Of a stretch of 64,000 bases of DNA, positions 1-10,868 are shown piece after piece. Each line of letters begins with the position of its first letter. Positions within the stretch are counted from its first letter, which is position 1. Source of the DNA: Bryoerythrophyllum caledonicum. Lineage: Eukaryota; Streptophyta; Bryopsida; Pottiales; Pottiaceae. The notes under the pieces were generated by a model, which worked only from the letters and a program-made list of their open reading frames with translations, was not told the DNA's origin and did not search any database. The position numbers were made by a program, and so were the translations under genes. The stretch is from the NCBI GenBank assembly GCA_963971425.1, contig OZ020521.1, positions 3,288,501-3,352,500 of the forward strand, read 5' to 3'.

Positions 1-442
1 TTTAGGGTGTCTTTTTGTAGTAGTTAGCTTAAAGATCCAATGGTTGAAATAGTAAAAAATTGTTTGAATAAATCTAATAATATCTCATCTCAAAGTGGCA
101 AATTTGGGGTGGTTTTGGTGAGGCACAATGTCCGGTCCTTTAGGGGTTAAACAATGTTTTCACAAAAATATATAAAAAAATCAAATGATTTCAAACAAAA
201 TATTGTGCCGATTAGGCCGTTGATGGGACAGTGGTATGCTTTGCAGCTGGCTGGTGGACAGGAAGCTGGCGAGGTTGTGCCATATAATCACAACATTGTC
301 ACATATGAGCCCATGTTGTAGGAGCTTTAACGGTTGGCGATTGGGCTTGAACAAAATTGAACATTCAATCTACAATCTATAACAATTTTTGATGTCAGGG
401 GCAAGTCATGGGCTGATTCAAGTTATAAGTTCACCAAGCCTA
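1..442. other. Intergenic stretch left of copia-1, no gene seen
   Basis: I see no reading frame of useful length and no recognisable domain. The stretch ends exactly at the TG terminus of the copia-1 LTR. Near 135-155 a short segment, read on the minus strand, resembles plus-strand sequence at about 33247-33267 (shared core TTTAACCCCTAA). I could not turn this into a defined element. Confidence 0.5.
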
Positions 443-646
443 TGTTGAATTACAAGGTATTTCAAGCAACATTGAAACTATGTGTTTAATTAGATGCATT
501 AAGCGAGACAACACCCCAAATATATACATGAGGCTCAGTTTGCTTTGAGAGGATGTACAAACTAGTCTAAGCGTAACTAACGTCTACAGTGAATGTGTAT
601 GTACAAGTGGCGTACAACAGAGAAGGTCACGGGTAGATATTCAACA
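443..646 (-). repeat. copia-1 3' LTR
   Basis: About 204 bp, starting TGTTGAAT and ending ATTCAACA on the plus strand, so the ends are perfect 8-bp inverted repeats with canonical TG...CA termini. It aligns by eye along its whole length with 6169-6374, with many substitutions, which indicates an old insertion. Confidence 0.85.
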
Positions 647-981
647 CCCTCCCTCATTCGTGACTATTTTCTTTTACACTCTCTTGCGCTTGGTCAAGTG
701 AGGTAGCATGACAATGTCAAGATTTGGAGCCCTTACTTTTGATGTGGCTCGGCTTTTGCGTGGTCAAATTGACAGGCTTTCAGTGGTGAGTACTTTCATT
801 GACTTCAATAGAGATGTCAGTTGCACAAAGTCATAAGAGTTTTGGGATTGCTTTGATATAGAGCAAAAATTTTCTCCTAATAATATGGCTGGTAGGAGTG
901 GTCATGCAACAACTGTGTGATGCATGTTGAATATGTGCTTCTTTTGGTTGACGAAGTCTGGATAAGAGATCAAGGAGGAAG

Positions 982-1279
982 CTATAGGCATTGTTGGAGG
1001 TGTTCATGTGAAAAGTCTTTAGTGAGATAAGTTGCCGGAGGCAGGAAGCTTGATGGAGGTGAATTGAAGGATGTATTTTGAGGACCACTTTCAAATGGTG
1101 GGATATTTCTTGTTTCTAAGTTGAATCCAGAAGCTTCTGACATCAGACATAAGAGAACGTAGGAATATGAGAAATGTAATATTTCTCGAATAAAATGTTT
1201 CAAAATTTTGATATGCTTTGTTCTGGAGTGCATGATGGATCTTATACGAGCTTGATAGAAGATTCACTTGTTTCTTCAA
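982..1279 (-). pseudogene. copia-1 RNase H C-terminal remnant
   Basis: The minus strand encodes HSRTKHIKILKHFIREI, which corresponds to the conserved copia RNase H tail (usual form H.RTKHID.R.HFIRE). The frame breaks on both sides. It lies between the 3' LTR and the reverse-transcriptase remnant, as expected. Nothing here is functional. The family match is good, but it rests on one conserved motif. Confidence 0.65.
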
Positions 1280-1611
1280 TTCTCAAGTTGCAAAGTAATC
1301 TTCTAAGATACAAAATATCTTTGGCTGCATCGGTCAACACAACTAACATCATAACATATGTCTAGACATGTATTGGTTAGATATATTAGGCTTTCAACCA
1401 AAGATCGATAGAGTAGTCAATTTATATTCTTGGTGTTTGTAACATTTTGATGGTGAATGTTGGAGTCCATTGGCACCTTACAAGGATTGCATTTGTGTAG
1501 ATTAAACTTACAAAATAGTTTCTTGATGTGGTTTCTCTACATGCAAAACATACTTTTTGTAGCTGAATTTTGGCTCCCTAATAAATGTCAGCTTCCCTCA
1601 AATTAGACATT

Positions 1612-2079
1612 TCAAGCTCTCCTTGAAGTGCCTTCTTCAATCATCCAATTTTGTCTCAATTGTCTCCAGTAAATAGCAAGTCCTTGACATACAATATGAT
1701 AATGTATGACATGCTTGGCATCTTTTATTGAGTAGTATAAATTGCGGTCGTATTTGCTTTGAGTCATTCCATGTGATATGAGCCATGCGTCTATTCTTTT
1801 GTACCATTCCTTGAGTGTTTGTTTATGACCATATAATGCTTTTCTAACTCTACAGACCTTGGTAAGATCCCTTTCTCCGGGAAATTCATCTGGCATTTCC
1901 ATGATTACCTCTTCATTTAGTTTGCCATTCAAGAAAGCACTAATCACATCTATTTGGTGTTGCGGCCCATTGAACTTTGCAGCAAGAGCTAGATCCGTCC
2001 GTATTGCTGACCACTGCACGACAAGTGCAAAAGACATCTTGATGGTCAATTCCTTCTTTCTGCTAGAAACCTCGTGCAA
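1612..2079 (-). pseudogene. copia-1 reverse transcriptase remnant
   Basis: About 155 codons of the copia-type RVT_2 domain. I recognise QIDVISAFLNGKLNEEV (the copia Q.DV..AFLNG.L.E block), then a VCR..KALYGHKQ..KEWYKR block and SKYDRNLYY. The catalytic YVDD box and the thumb are missing or destroyed, and the end of the frame no longer matches the family. It continues the order from the integrase remnant at 2727-2533. The gene is dead. Confidence 0.85.
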
Positions 2080-2727
2080 CTAAATTTTTTTACGTTTCCT
2101 CCTTGGTTTCCTAAAGGAGTAGAGGTTCTTGTTTGGATCCTTGTGGAATACGTCCCTATGCACTCGTCTTTGTAGGATATTCCCTCATGCCTAGTTCCCT
2201 GCGGGATATCTCCCCAAGCTCTCCCCCTGCCTGTGGGTGTGAGCCCAATAATGACTATTGACGAGGTTGTTGTCCTGGCCTTTGACGACTCCCCGTTTGG
2301 CACCTCCAAAGCCGCGTCACTATTGATAAGATTTCCTTCTTCGATTAGAGACTCAGTAAAATTATGACCCAAGTTCTCACCACTTCCAGTGCGACAAGGG
2401 ACCTTGCATGCGTGTTCCTTGGGGCTACTTGCAGTGCCAAAAAATGGCACGTCGAGAATCTGTTGTAGGCAATCTAGAGAGTGATAGACGACCTCCTCCT
2501 TGTCAAATAAGATGTCTCTACTTAAAATAACCTCAACAAATATGGTCATAAAGTTGATATGCCTTGTTTTTGAGGTCATATTCCAAAAATAAACATCCTT
2601 GTGTTTTACTATCTAATTTCTTTCTATTCTCCTTTAGTACATAAACATGTATAGTGCATCCAAATATTTTGAGCTTTTGTAAGTTTGACGTGGTACCCAA
2701 ATACTTATTCTCTAGTAGAACATCCAA
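2046..2727 (-). pseudogene. copia-1 integrase C-terminal and inter-domain remnant
   Basis: Two overlapping minus-strand frames make up the end of the copia integrase. The upstream part (2727-2533) has LKIFGCTIHV and GCLFLEYDLKNKAYQLYD, close to the usual FGC.AYVH...KGYIFVGY...KAYRL block. The downstream part (from 2579) carries VILSRDILFDKEEV, the classic S.DV.FDE motif between integrase and reverse transcriptase. The shift between the two frames is a frameshift mutation. Downstream of that motif the frame is acidic or low-information linker. Confidence 0.8.
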
Positions 2728-3277
2728 ATTGGAATAGGAATTTCATTAAAATTAAATAAATTGATACCCGGATGATCTTTTTTGGACAAAAAAATTAATT
2801 ATTTTGATGACACTATGGGATATACTACCCTGGATATTTAGAGTTAATCACGGGTATTTAAAGTAATTGATGTGTTTTTATAGTAAATGACAGGTATATG
2901 ATCTTCTTCTTGCTATTTCAAAAATTGGTTTTCTGATTGCACACCAAGATTTTACTAGAAGAAAAGAAGAAGGTGCACAAAAAGACAGTATAGTAGCTTC
3001 ACTGCCAGTGCTTTGCGATGTGCCCATGCTTATGTTGATTCAGGCATTTCCGTTAATGTCAACATTCAAGTTTTAGTTGTTCTTGAAGAAGTTTATTATA
3101 ACTTCCTAAATATGCAACTAAACTTTTTATCCAAATCAAAGTTACATCCTACAAAGATGATGTTTTGGGTGAAATATCACCACTTTAAATAATTTGCAGA
3201 AGAAGAACGAGTCTTAATAAAATAAGGCACATTGTATACACGAATGAAGCAAAAAAGAAGTGACACGCTTTCCATTT

Positions 3278-3553
3278 TTAATTTAATTCTCCAATGACTC
3301 TCCAATTCTTCAATAATTCTCCCTTTGCCTGTAAATTACGACAGGGGTTCCACTCGTTAGTCAATAAAATATTTTGAAATATATTCCCCGGCTTTGTTTG
3401 GTTGTGATACTTTGAATTTGGTCCCTGTTTCATTTCCAAGATAGACTTGAAGATTCGAAACTTGCCCAAAGTTTCACACTTGTATCTCATGAAATAAGTC
3501 CAATTTTCCTTGAAAATCATCTGTAAGAACCAAGACGTAGAATGATTCTCCAA
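3278..3553 (-). pseudogene. copia-1 integrase core remnant
   Basis: The minus frame carries ENWTYFMRYKCETLGKFRIFKS, which follows the copia integrase pattern of R..W.Y.L..K.EVF..F..FK. An ILLTNEW...C segment then sits where the family has its catalytic D-N-G-G region and EF..FC. The catalytic aspartate is not preserved. The position between the Gag-pre-integrase and integrase C-terminus fragments supports the call. Confidence 0.55.
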
Positions 3554-4643
3554 GCGACATTTGATGCATTGGGCCTTACCATCTCACTAAACCTTTTCAC
3601 CAGCTTTGGTTGCTCTAGACTCTAATCTTCAAGGAAAGTGTTTATGATGTTAACGTTCAACTAAGCAACATTTACACATCTTAAAGGAACATTGGACTCC
3701 AACAACGTTCCTTGACTTGGATAAGAACTTTAATTTTGCATAACTTAATGGCCTATTCTCTTATATCAAAGATGCGCAACATCTATTAATTGGGCAAAAT
3801 TTACATGTAGGACCAAGGTGGTATGAAAACCCTTTCACAAAGGCGAATTTGAGGAGGCACAACCGCTCCTTTGCTTTCCTCCTCCAATCTATATTTGATT
3901 TTCAAATTTTAACTGCAAAATGTGATTGCTCACTTGTATGCCACTACAATAATGCAAAAAATATGAAACGGCGCCTCACAGTTTGACTACAATGAGTATT
4001 TTTATATACCACTATATACTTGTCAAATTTTCCAAAATCTTACAAAAATATACTTTTTAGTATAAATTTTGTGCTTAGAATACTATGATTTTTTAGATAC
4101 ACAATAAACGTATAATATTTATGGACGTTATGTTTGAAAATATTCTATCAGGGAGCCCAAGTGACATATATTGAAAGAAAATGGCCTATTTTGTAGATTG
4201 AAAAAGAATTGAGGAGAATGGCGGTTTTTGCCATAGTTTTTTTGCAACCTTATAAAACATACAAAAAATTAAGTGGACCTCTAGGGTGTTCATAAAAACT
4301 CCTTTTTAAACCTTCAAATTCATAAAACCCTAATTTTTCATGTCTTGGCCGATTGTATATATTGTAGATACTGTGTAATATAGTATATACAGTCTGTAGT
4401 ACGCAAATTTACCCAACAGAAATGTGCATGACTAATAAAAAAAATTCACATGTCCTTTCATCACAAAATCCAAGAGATTGGCACCAAATCCAAGATATTT
4501 TGGATTCACCTAACATTCCCATGGCCACAATTTTCTCAGATTTTTTCAATGGACGGTTGCGGTTCATCAAAGATTTTACAAAAGATTGTTTTGAAGATAT
4601 ACTAGACATACTACAATTTTTATCTAAAGTGTATCCCCCCTAG

Positions 4644-4901
4644 CTAACTTCTACCATGTATTGTTTCTTGGAAGCGGTAGAGGCCGTTTGTAGAGTCTAT
4701 GTGTTCAACTATTATAATGCGCATATAATTAGATTTGTCATGAATCCAACAATGAATGTCCAAGACGACAATACTATGACTGGAGTGGATGATATATCCA
4801 AACAATATAAGGTTCTTCTTTATGCTTGGTATGTAGCAAACATTGATTAACTTTATTTCACCTACATTTGTGCGCAATGTAGAAGAATTGATTTCCTTCA
4901 C
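4644..4901 (-). pseudogene. copia-1 Gag-pre-integrase remnant
   Basis: The minus frame has IKLINVCYIPSIKKNLILFG, matching the copia Gag-pre-integrase signature (L.NVLYVP..KKNLISVG). The protease itself, which should lie just upstream, is not readable. It is a short decayed piece in correct order within copia-1. Confidence 0.75.
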
Positions 4902-5765
4902 AAGGTGGGACTCACCCCCCCTAGTCTTGACATCATAGTTACATTTTAATGACCTATGTTGATTATCAAAATTTCGAAGATCAACTATTACATGATCGGA
5001 TGCACCGGTGCCAAAATACCATGTTTCATTGCCATCATAGTAATTGTAATAATACTAACTAGAATATGCGTTGAACATCTCAGCTAACTTGGCGTAGAAC
5101 TTGGTTGGAGGCTGTGCTTAGAAACACAAACAATTGCACGGGATGTGGCTTGGTTGATGGGAGTTGTAGCAGACTTGTTACTACCCTTGTTGGATCTAGT
5201 AGTTGGGCCGCTGGGATGACCGCCCTAATTACGCTCCTTGGTTCGAAGACTAGCCTTGGCCTAGAAATGGTGGTCCATGAACCTGGTAACAGTTGCCCTC
5301 GCCCTTGGAATCTACATCCTCGGGACCACCGCCCTCTTTGACATCCTCTTTATCGTGCTTGGTTGAGCAAAGCTTGTTGATTGAAGATTGCAGACATAGC
5401 TTCTTTAATGTTGCTTGAAGCAACTGATGACATAGTTTGAATGACATCAGTTGCTTACGGTGCTCCCTTCAATAATATTTGAATTAGAGTTCAACACTAA
5501 GCTTTTCAAACAACATGGTTGGATCTAGATAAGATAGAGTTTGAATGGTGCTTTCATATGATCTTAGAAAACCGTTGAGAACGATCTAGTTGACGTTCCT
5601 ATGAGTGAAATTTTCTCCCACGTTGCTAAGGCAGTTTTATATCTAGCCAGCCTTCCTCAAGTTTTCTTCAACCGATCCTCTTTGCATCTTCATGGTTTAA
5701 AGTTGTCCCGTAAGTATAAGAATCTGTGACTAATCGCAAGATTCATATTGATCGTGCAATGCCTT

Positions 5766-5987
5766 CTACTCGCGTGCTAGGTTTGTAAGATCTGTAGCCA
5801 CATCAATAATATTGTCAGCTGCGAATAGTAAAATGAGTTGGCATGCGTTGGCCTTCTTCTTTTTGAGTTGTGCTTTGGTGAGTTGCTCTTCCTCAACTGC
5901 AATTGAAAAGCTAGAAGGTGATTGTACTTCCTTTGTAATAGTCCACAAGCCCTTGATTCTAAGTATTGCCTCATTTTGAAGCTCCAC
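5766..5987 (-). pseudogene. copia-1 Gag N-terminal remnant
   Basis: Two overlapping minus-strand frames carry the start of a copia-type Gag: a W.FKMRQYLES..LW-like block in one frame, and a lysine-rich stretch followed by an IIDVATDLTNLA segment in the other. The piece sits within 200 bp of the primer-binding site, as expected for Gag. The family assignment depends mostly on position. Confidence 0.5.
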
Positions 5988-6160
5988 ACATAATAGATAG
6001 AAAAGCCTTTTAGCTTGTCACCCTGCAGTGTTTGTCATCATTCTTGCTCTTACAAGATTCTCAAGTCTCTTCATTTTTGTCTACTCCTAGATAGGAGCAG
6101 AGCTCTACTATCTCACTAGCGACTAATCTACTCGGATCTGTGCCTAGTGAGCATACTACT

Positions 6161-6168
6161 TGATACCA
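6161..6168 (-). other. copia-1 primer-binding site (tRNA-iMet)
   Basis: Minus-strand TGGTATCA lies immediately internal to the LTR end. This is the standard start of the copia primer site complementary to initiator methionine tRNA. It fixes the element's orientation as minus. Confidence 0.8.
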
Positions 6169-6374
6169 TATTGAATTACAAGGAATTCCGAGCAACACAT
6201 GAGCTTTGTCTCCAATAACATTTATTAAGCGGGGAATTACTCCAAATAGATACATGAGGCTTAGTTCACTGTGAGAAGATTATTAGACTAGTCTAAGCAT
6301 AATTAATGTCAATAGTAAATTTATATATATATATGTGGCGTACAATAAAGAAGGTTACGGGTGGATATTCAACA
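6169..6374 (-). repeat. copia-1 5' LTR
   Basis: About 206 bp, homologous to 443-646. On the minus strand it starts TGTTGAATATCCACCC and ends ATTCAATA, with the terminal CA mutated to TA. A short (TA)n run near 6325 is private to this copy. Confidence 0.85.
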
Positions 6375-6965
6375 TTGCTAATCAAACAAGAATTTCTTTC
6401 TACAACGTAATAAGTATGTGTGCATAGGATTTTTTCTTACATGCCATGAACAACATTATCAAATATGAGAATTCTAGTAGAGATTATTGCAATTGAGATT
6501 GTTAAGACCTTTGTTAGTTGCATGAAGATTATGGCTACTTTGCACAAAGTAGATTGAATCAAATCATAGGGCATGTATATTTGGTAGTCAACCCTCCCAC
6601 ATTAACAAATTTCAAGCTCAAAAACCAATGTTCATTCATTTTGATGTGTTTTTGTGTCAGTCTGTTCATAGTATGATGGATATTTTTGTGTTTTCTTGTT
6701 AATCATAATGCCATTTTATTTAGTTATCACATCAAAGCACCAGTTGATTATTTAAATACCACAGAAATTCACTTAAATTCAAACAAACGCTTTATGATTT
6801 TCTTGTCCTTTTTCTTCTTAGAAAATTTAAAATGTGTTTTGGAACGGCTTATTGAAGCTCAATAGAAGTAGAAAATGGTTGCACAAGCAAATGAAACAAA
6901 TAAGGTATTACAAACAACGCTTGGAGTGAGGTATTTGCCTTCTCTTGAGGCCTTTACTTATAGTA
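6375..6965. other. AT-rich spacer between copia-1 and copia-2, no gene seen
   Basis: No coding domain or clear repeat. Part of it is probably the diverged remainder of the copia-2 3' LTR, whose recognisable portion starts at about 6966, but I could not align it with the other LTR. Confidence 0.4.
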
Positions 6966-7118
6966 CCAATTAGTAACAACCTTTGCCAATACATATGGGA
7001 CTACTACACTGAGTTCCTTTCACCTCTATCCATTTTTTCTCCTTTACTTTCCCCTCTAAATTTACCTCAACTATTTACAATGTTGTCATAACTACAAGCA
7101 ACTCTTAAATTCTAGCTG
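6966..7118 (-). repeat. copia-2 3' LTR, recognisable part
   Basis: Matches 29187-29346, including the shared block ACCAATTAGTAACAACCTTT and a TACCTCAACTAT..ACAA block near the end. The terminal TG seen on the other copy is mutated here. The left boundary could not be fixed. Confidence 0.7.
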
Positions 7119-7199
7119 TCCCACTTTGCAAGTGGCTACTTTCTCAGAATTTCCATTGCCTTTGCTAATCTTCAATGTCGTTCATTCGCAAGCACTTTG

Positions 7200-7853
7200 G
7201 TCAATACATCAGTTTGGTGGATCTCCAAGTCCAAGGCCACTTCAAGTGAAAAAATGCATCAAGTGATGGTGAATGTGGCAATAGGAGCAAACATTTCAAG
7301 GAAGTCCACTCCTGCTACTTGAGAGTATCCTTTGGCTACCAATCTTGCATAGCCGACTCCCACTTGCTTGCAATCTCTAAATGCATAGCCTCATGTATAT
7401 TCAAAGGGTCCTCCAATGATGTCACATTGGCACGCTCCACCTCATGTCAAGGCGAAATGTGGCTCCTCCACCATTCACTAGGCAAGCGGCGCTCCCTTCT
7501 TGAAAACCACGGTTCTTGTAAGCTTCGAAAATCTTCATCGCTAGGAAAAACGCTACACCATCTTCTTTGGCATCAAATTGCTCATCTTTCTTATTATTAC
7601 CATCACAATCATCCAAGGATAGTGGTTTGGAAGATTTGCCCACCAAAACCAATCTAGGGACCTTACTACTCTTACTAAGAGTCATCTTTAAACCATCACC
7701 AAGAATAATACTATCCTCAACAAACAATATATCACGACTCTTTGTTGATGATTGTACCATGTTGGCCGCATCCGCCTCATACACTTTGGTAAAGGTCACT
7801 TGGTACAATTTGCCTTCACGAGGTGCTAGCCCAAAAATATCTCTGTTTGGTGC
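7200..7853 (-). pseudogene. copia-2 polyprotein remnant with internal deletion
   Basis: Reading right to left on the minus strand: APREGKLYQVTFTKV is the end of Gag-pre-integrase, followed almost at once by SRDILFVEDS, the motif that normally comes after integrase, so the integrase core has been deleted. Next come EDPLNIHEAMHLEIASKWESAM (the copia E.P.....A.....W..AM block) and then RLVAKGYSQVAGVDFLEMFA, the start of reverse transcriptase. The reverse transcriptase is itself cut short before the LTR. This is a deletion derivative that could not move on its own. Confidence 0.8.
7849..7853. other. Target-site duplication GGTGC (left)
   Basis: GGTGC directly precedes the gypsy LTR and recurs directly after the right LTR at 27313-27317. 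Five bases is the usual size for Ty3/gypsy integrases. Confidence 0.93.
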
Positions 7854-9841
7854 TGTAGAGCCAAAATGACAAAAATAGATTTTTTCCAAAAATTAAGTGT
7901 AAAAAGGGTTGTAGATATATGGAGAATTAGATAATTAATGATTAAGTTTACACTAAGTAGTTAATTAATTGAAAAGTACCTATTCATATCCAAGAATATG
8001 GAAATAATGGGAAAAGGGTTGAACTCACACCCTTCGGGTAGAGTGTACCTTTTCATGAATGGATATGAAGAGATGTGAAGATTTAGTGGAATTAATCTTA
8101 ATGGTTAATACTACTAGGGAAAACCTCTTTCCAAGAGTTGTACCTCTTGGATGTTGAGTAGAATGACTAGCTTGAATTTTTAGCATTCTTGGCCATTACC
8201 ATAGAAATTCCTTGGAGGAAGATTGGAGTGAGCCCTAGCTTTAGGTGAAAAAGTTAGTTGATGACTCTTAATGTTGTAAGAGTATTTAATTTTATATATG
8301 AATATATAATTGTTATTGAATTTGCATATGTAGAGTCTTGTGACTTGAGTTATATGTATAATTGCAATATTATGTGAACTTCATTGCATAAATTTGACAA
8401 TTGTGTGTTGTAAATGCAAGTGCATGCATTAGGTATTAATTGTGGATAAAATTCTTATGCATGAATGCATTGTATATTTATTCTTCATGGAATAAGTTAG
8501 GGAAATACCCTAACTACTAAGGTCGTGTGTGTGACCTTGTGTGTGTGTTGGAGCAATAATTATAATTGTGAAGATTAATGGAGATAATGTGAAATTAAGT
8601 GACTTAGTGCATAAGGTGTGTGATGCATAAGTACTTAAGAAGATCTCAAGTGTGAGTGAGCATAACTTGAGTATCATAAGAATAAGAGTGGAGTTCTTAT
8701 TTATGTTAATGCAATTTATGCAATAAACATCAAGAGTGACATACCTTGATGCATGGCAAGAGTGTCATATTATGCATACAAAAAATTGGCATTAAGTCTA
8801 TCCTTAATAGAAGGGATTCTCTAAGGTAGACTAAGTTGTGAGTATTTAAGAATCTATCATAAGAGAGAAAATAAAGAACAAATCCCAAAGAAAGACTTAA
8901 GAAGAAAACATAGAAACTTAAGAATCTTAAGTCCAAGTTTGGATACATAAGCTTATGAGGAGTGAGACCTTAAGTACCATGAGACCCTTAAGTTTAAGGG
9001 CTTGGACTTAAAGGTTCGTATGAGTGAGAATACGGGACAATATTGGCATTCAGTGAGATGCACTCCCGGTTCTGGAAGTCTTAAAGACAGAAACTTAAGA
9101 ACACTGTAGGACTGAATTGGTCTAGACAGTGCAGGTTCTTAAAAATCAGTCCTAAGTAAGAAAAGAAGTGCTTAAGAACTCAAGGACAGAAACTGTGTTC
9201 TTAAGAACATGGACCCGACTAAGAGAGAAGCCTTAAGTAAAATTCAGACATCTTAAAGACTAAGTGGTACGAGTAAGTGTGGAACACCGTGGTCTTTAAG
9301 GGATAATTGTGGGTAAGAGAACTTAAGTGGAGACTTAAGAGGTGAACCCTTTAAGACTTAAGTTAACTTGTGTATGGGATTTTTGAGACTAACCATTGTC
9401 TTAAGAACGTGATCACGTGGACCGAGTGGACGGACGTGAAAAGTGGAGCGTTTTTGTATGAGGTAAGAATTTGAATTCTTTAAGATTGTAATTAAAGAAC
9501 CAATGCAATGAGACTTAATGGAAACTTCCATTAGCCCAGTGTGGCAAGTGTTTAGGGATTAGTGGCTTAAGCACAATCTTAAAAGGACTAATGTTCCGTC
9601 TTAAGGCACGAGAGATCCTTGGGGTTTAGACTTTGTTTGTGGATCCCTTAAGAGTAATGCTAACAGCCCTAATTTCCTAGAAATAGATAGATAACCTTAA
9701 GAATTAACCAAAAAGATAGCTTTAACGACACAATTAATCTCCAATTACTTAAAACTAGGCGTATGATCATCCCCGTAACGAATCCTATGAGGTGTGGGTA
9801 CACTTGGGTGTTTTATTAGAGTGGTGAAAAATCACTCCACA
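7854..9841 (+). repeat. gypsy 5' LTR
   Basis: Begins TGTAGAGCC and ends ACTCCACA (TG...CA). By eye it differs from 25325-27312 only at two substitutions near its start (about 7888 and 7943) and has exactly the same length. It contains 18 copies of CTTAAG by my count. AATAAA motifs near 8722 and 8875 could serve as polyadenylation signals, but I cannot place the U3/R/U5 borders. Confidence 0.96.
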
Positions 9842-9847
9842 TTTTTT

Positions 9848-9865
9848 TGGCGACCATGCTGGGGA
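9848..9865 (+). other. gypsy primer-binding site
   Basis: TGGCGACCATGCTGGGGA starts six T residues after the LTR end. It has the TGG start and the length of a tRNA 3'-end complement. The TGGCGAC...GCTGGGGA form resembles primer sites I associate with tRNA-Arg in Ogre-like plant elements. The tRNA identity is inferred, not confirmed. Confidence 0.75.
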
Positions 9866-10037
9866 TGGTACCGTCAAGTTTTTTTAAGTAATTTTAATTA
9901 GGAAAGCTGTCAAACTTAAGTCAATTACTTAAGTAAACTATCATAGCATTTAGTTTTATGTGAAGTTATAAATTTTGAAAAACATTATTTAAAAAATTAA
10001 GAAAATTAAAAAATTAAAAAATTAAAATTTGTAAAGA

Positions 10038-10556
10038 GTGAAGACATGTTGTTACAACATGTCTACTTTTCCATGGGAGGTTTCTGAAGAAACTTTGAGT
10101 GACTTCTTTAGTGGTCCATATTTGTTTAGCGCCCTTTATCGTGTCTATAGAGGTGCGTATTACGGACAAGGATTTCAATTTTATGGGGCTCACCTAAAAA
10201 TTGATCAATCATTTAATGAAAAATTTGAACAACTACCCTTAGAAATTAAACAATTAATTTTAAACAAAGTGTGGAATAAGGGTGAGGGTTTTAATGAAGT
10301 AATTGTCAAGAAAAAGACTTTATATTTAAAATATCAACTACACTACCTTTTTGCTCAATATGGTAGATTGAAACTTCAAACACAACCATTAATTTCTAGA
10401 GGCTTAGGGGCTTGGAACGGATACAAGTTTAATCAAGAAACTTATATCTTTGTTTATAGTAAACAAAACTTAGAGAGCAAAGTATTCTTTCCCGACTTCT
10501 TATCTAAAGATCCAAAAGTTCCCGTGAGTGTAGCCTTTGATTTATTATGTATTTAA
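10038..10556 (+). CDS. gypsy leader ORF a (172 aa, unknown)
   Basis: First ORF after the primer site, 172 codons, AT-rich like its neighbours. I do not recognise a family. An in-frame Met also occurs at residue 8. It is rich in aromatic residues, and its end (VPVSVAFDLLCI) echoes the ends of leader ORFs c and d, where a hydrophobic helix finishes in LC. Otherwise it shows no clear similarity to them. Its stop is only three bases upstream of the ATG of leader ORF b. Being uninterrupted in an element with broken gag-pol suggests it is either conserved or simply short enough to have escaped damage. Confidence 0.55.
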   Translation: MKTCCYNMSTFPWEVSEETLSDFFSGPYLFSALYRVYRGAYYGQGFQFYGAHLKIDQSFNEKFEQLPLEIKQLILNKVWNKGEGFNEVIVKKKTLYLKYQLHYLFAQYGRLKLQTQPLISRGLGAWNGYKFNQETYIFVYSKQNLESKVFFPDFLSKDPKVPVSVAFDLLCI

Positions 10557-10559
10557 AAA

Positions 10560-10868
10560 ATGAGTTCCTCAAATGAAACTTTTAAGGAACAACGGACAAG
10601 GTTGAAAAGATTGTTAATAATTTATTCTAAAATTCAATACAATGAAGGGAAATTATTTAGACTTTTGGGGACAGAAATAGAACGTATTAAAGACAACAAC
10701 CAACATTCCATTAATAGAAAAAAAATCATCAATACTTTCTTACAAAAATTCAATTACCCAAGAGAATTAATAATAGAACCATTGTCACGAGAATTTAAGA
10801 TAGAACCATTTACCCTGACTGATTGGCGTCACTATTGTTACCTCAATGGAGCAAATGAGAAAAATTGA
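10560..10868 (+). CDS. gypsy leader ORF b (102 aa, paralogue of c and d)
   Basis: Starts three bases after the stop of leader ORF a and overlaps the start of leader ORF c by 23 nt. The protein is helical and basic. An LLIIYSKIQYNEGKLFRLLG segment followed by TEIERIK lines up with the same region of leader ORFs c and d, which have LYARIAYYE...ETEIERLI and ICAYHRIGPYDGEY...ESEIDLLI. Then comes a diverged FNYPRELI matching the YP motif of the others. I know no family for it. Tight stop-start coupling suggests expression by reinitiation or leaky scanning from one RNA. Confidence 0.55.
   Translation: MSSSNETFKEQRTRLKRLLIIYSKIQYNEGKLFRLLGTEIERIKDNNQHSINRKKIINTFLQKFNYPRELIIEPLSREFKIEPFTLTDWRHYCYLNGANEKN

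Larger units (their letters stand above)
443..6374 (-). mobile_element. Decayed Ty1/copia LTR retrotransposon (copia-1)
   Basis: A minus-strand copia element bounded by two similar direct repeats of about 205 bp (443-646 and 6169-6374). A primer-binding site complementary to initiator tRNA-Met lies just inside the right LTR. Read on the minus strand, the fragments come in the correct copia order: Gag-like (5987-5766), Gag-pre-integrase (4901-4644), integrase core (3553-3278), integrase C-terminus (2727-2533), reverse transcriptase (2079-1612) and RNase H end (about 1240-1160). Every domain is broken by stops and frame changes. The 2.73-3.25 kb and 3.56-4.64 kb stretches carry no copia domain I can see and may be later insertions. 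The bases flanking the two LTRs do not match, so the target duplication is lost or one end is rearranged. Confidence 0.85.
6966..7853 (-). mobile_element. copia-2, left (3') part
   Basis: The 3' half of a second minus-strand copia, cut from its 5' half (27313-29346) by the gypsy insertion. It begins with an LTR portion (6966 to about 7118) that matches 29187-29346 along about 150 bp. Coding remnants follow up to the GGTGC duplication at 7849-7853. The minus-strand reading passes across the gypsy site into 27313 in the order expected for Gag-pre-integrase, which shows the two pieces were once continuous. Confidence 0.85.

Noticed and set aside
7319-7657. Plus-strand 112-codon frame near 7.3-7.7 kb as a gene
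   Set aside because: The opposite strand carries clear copia motifs over the same bases, so this is an antisense shadow.
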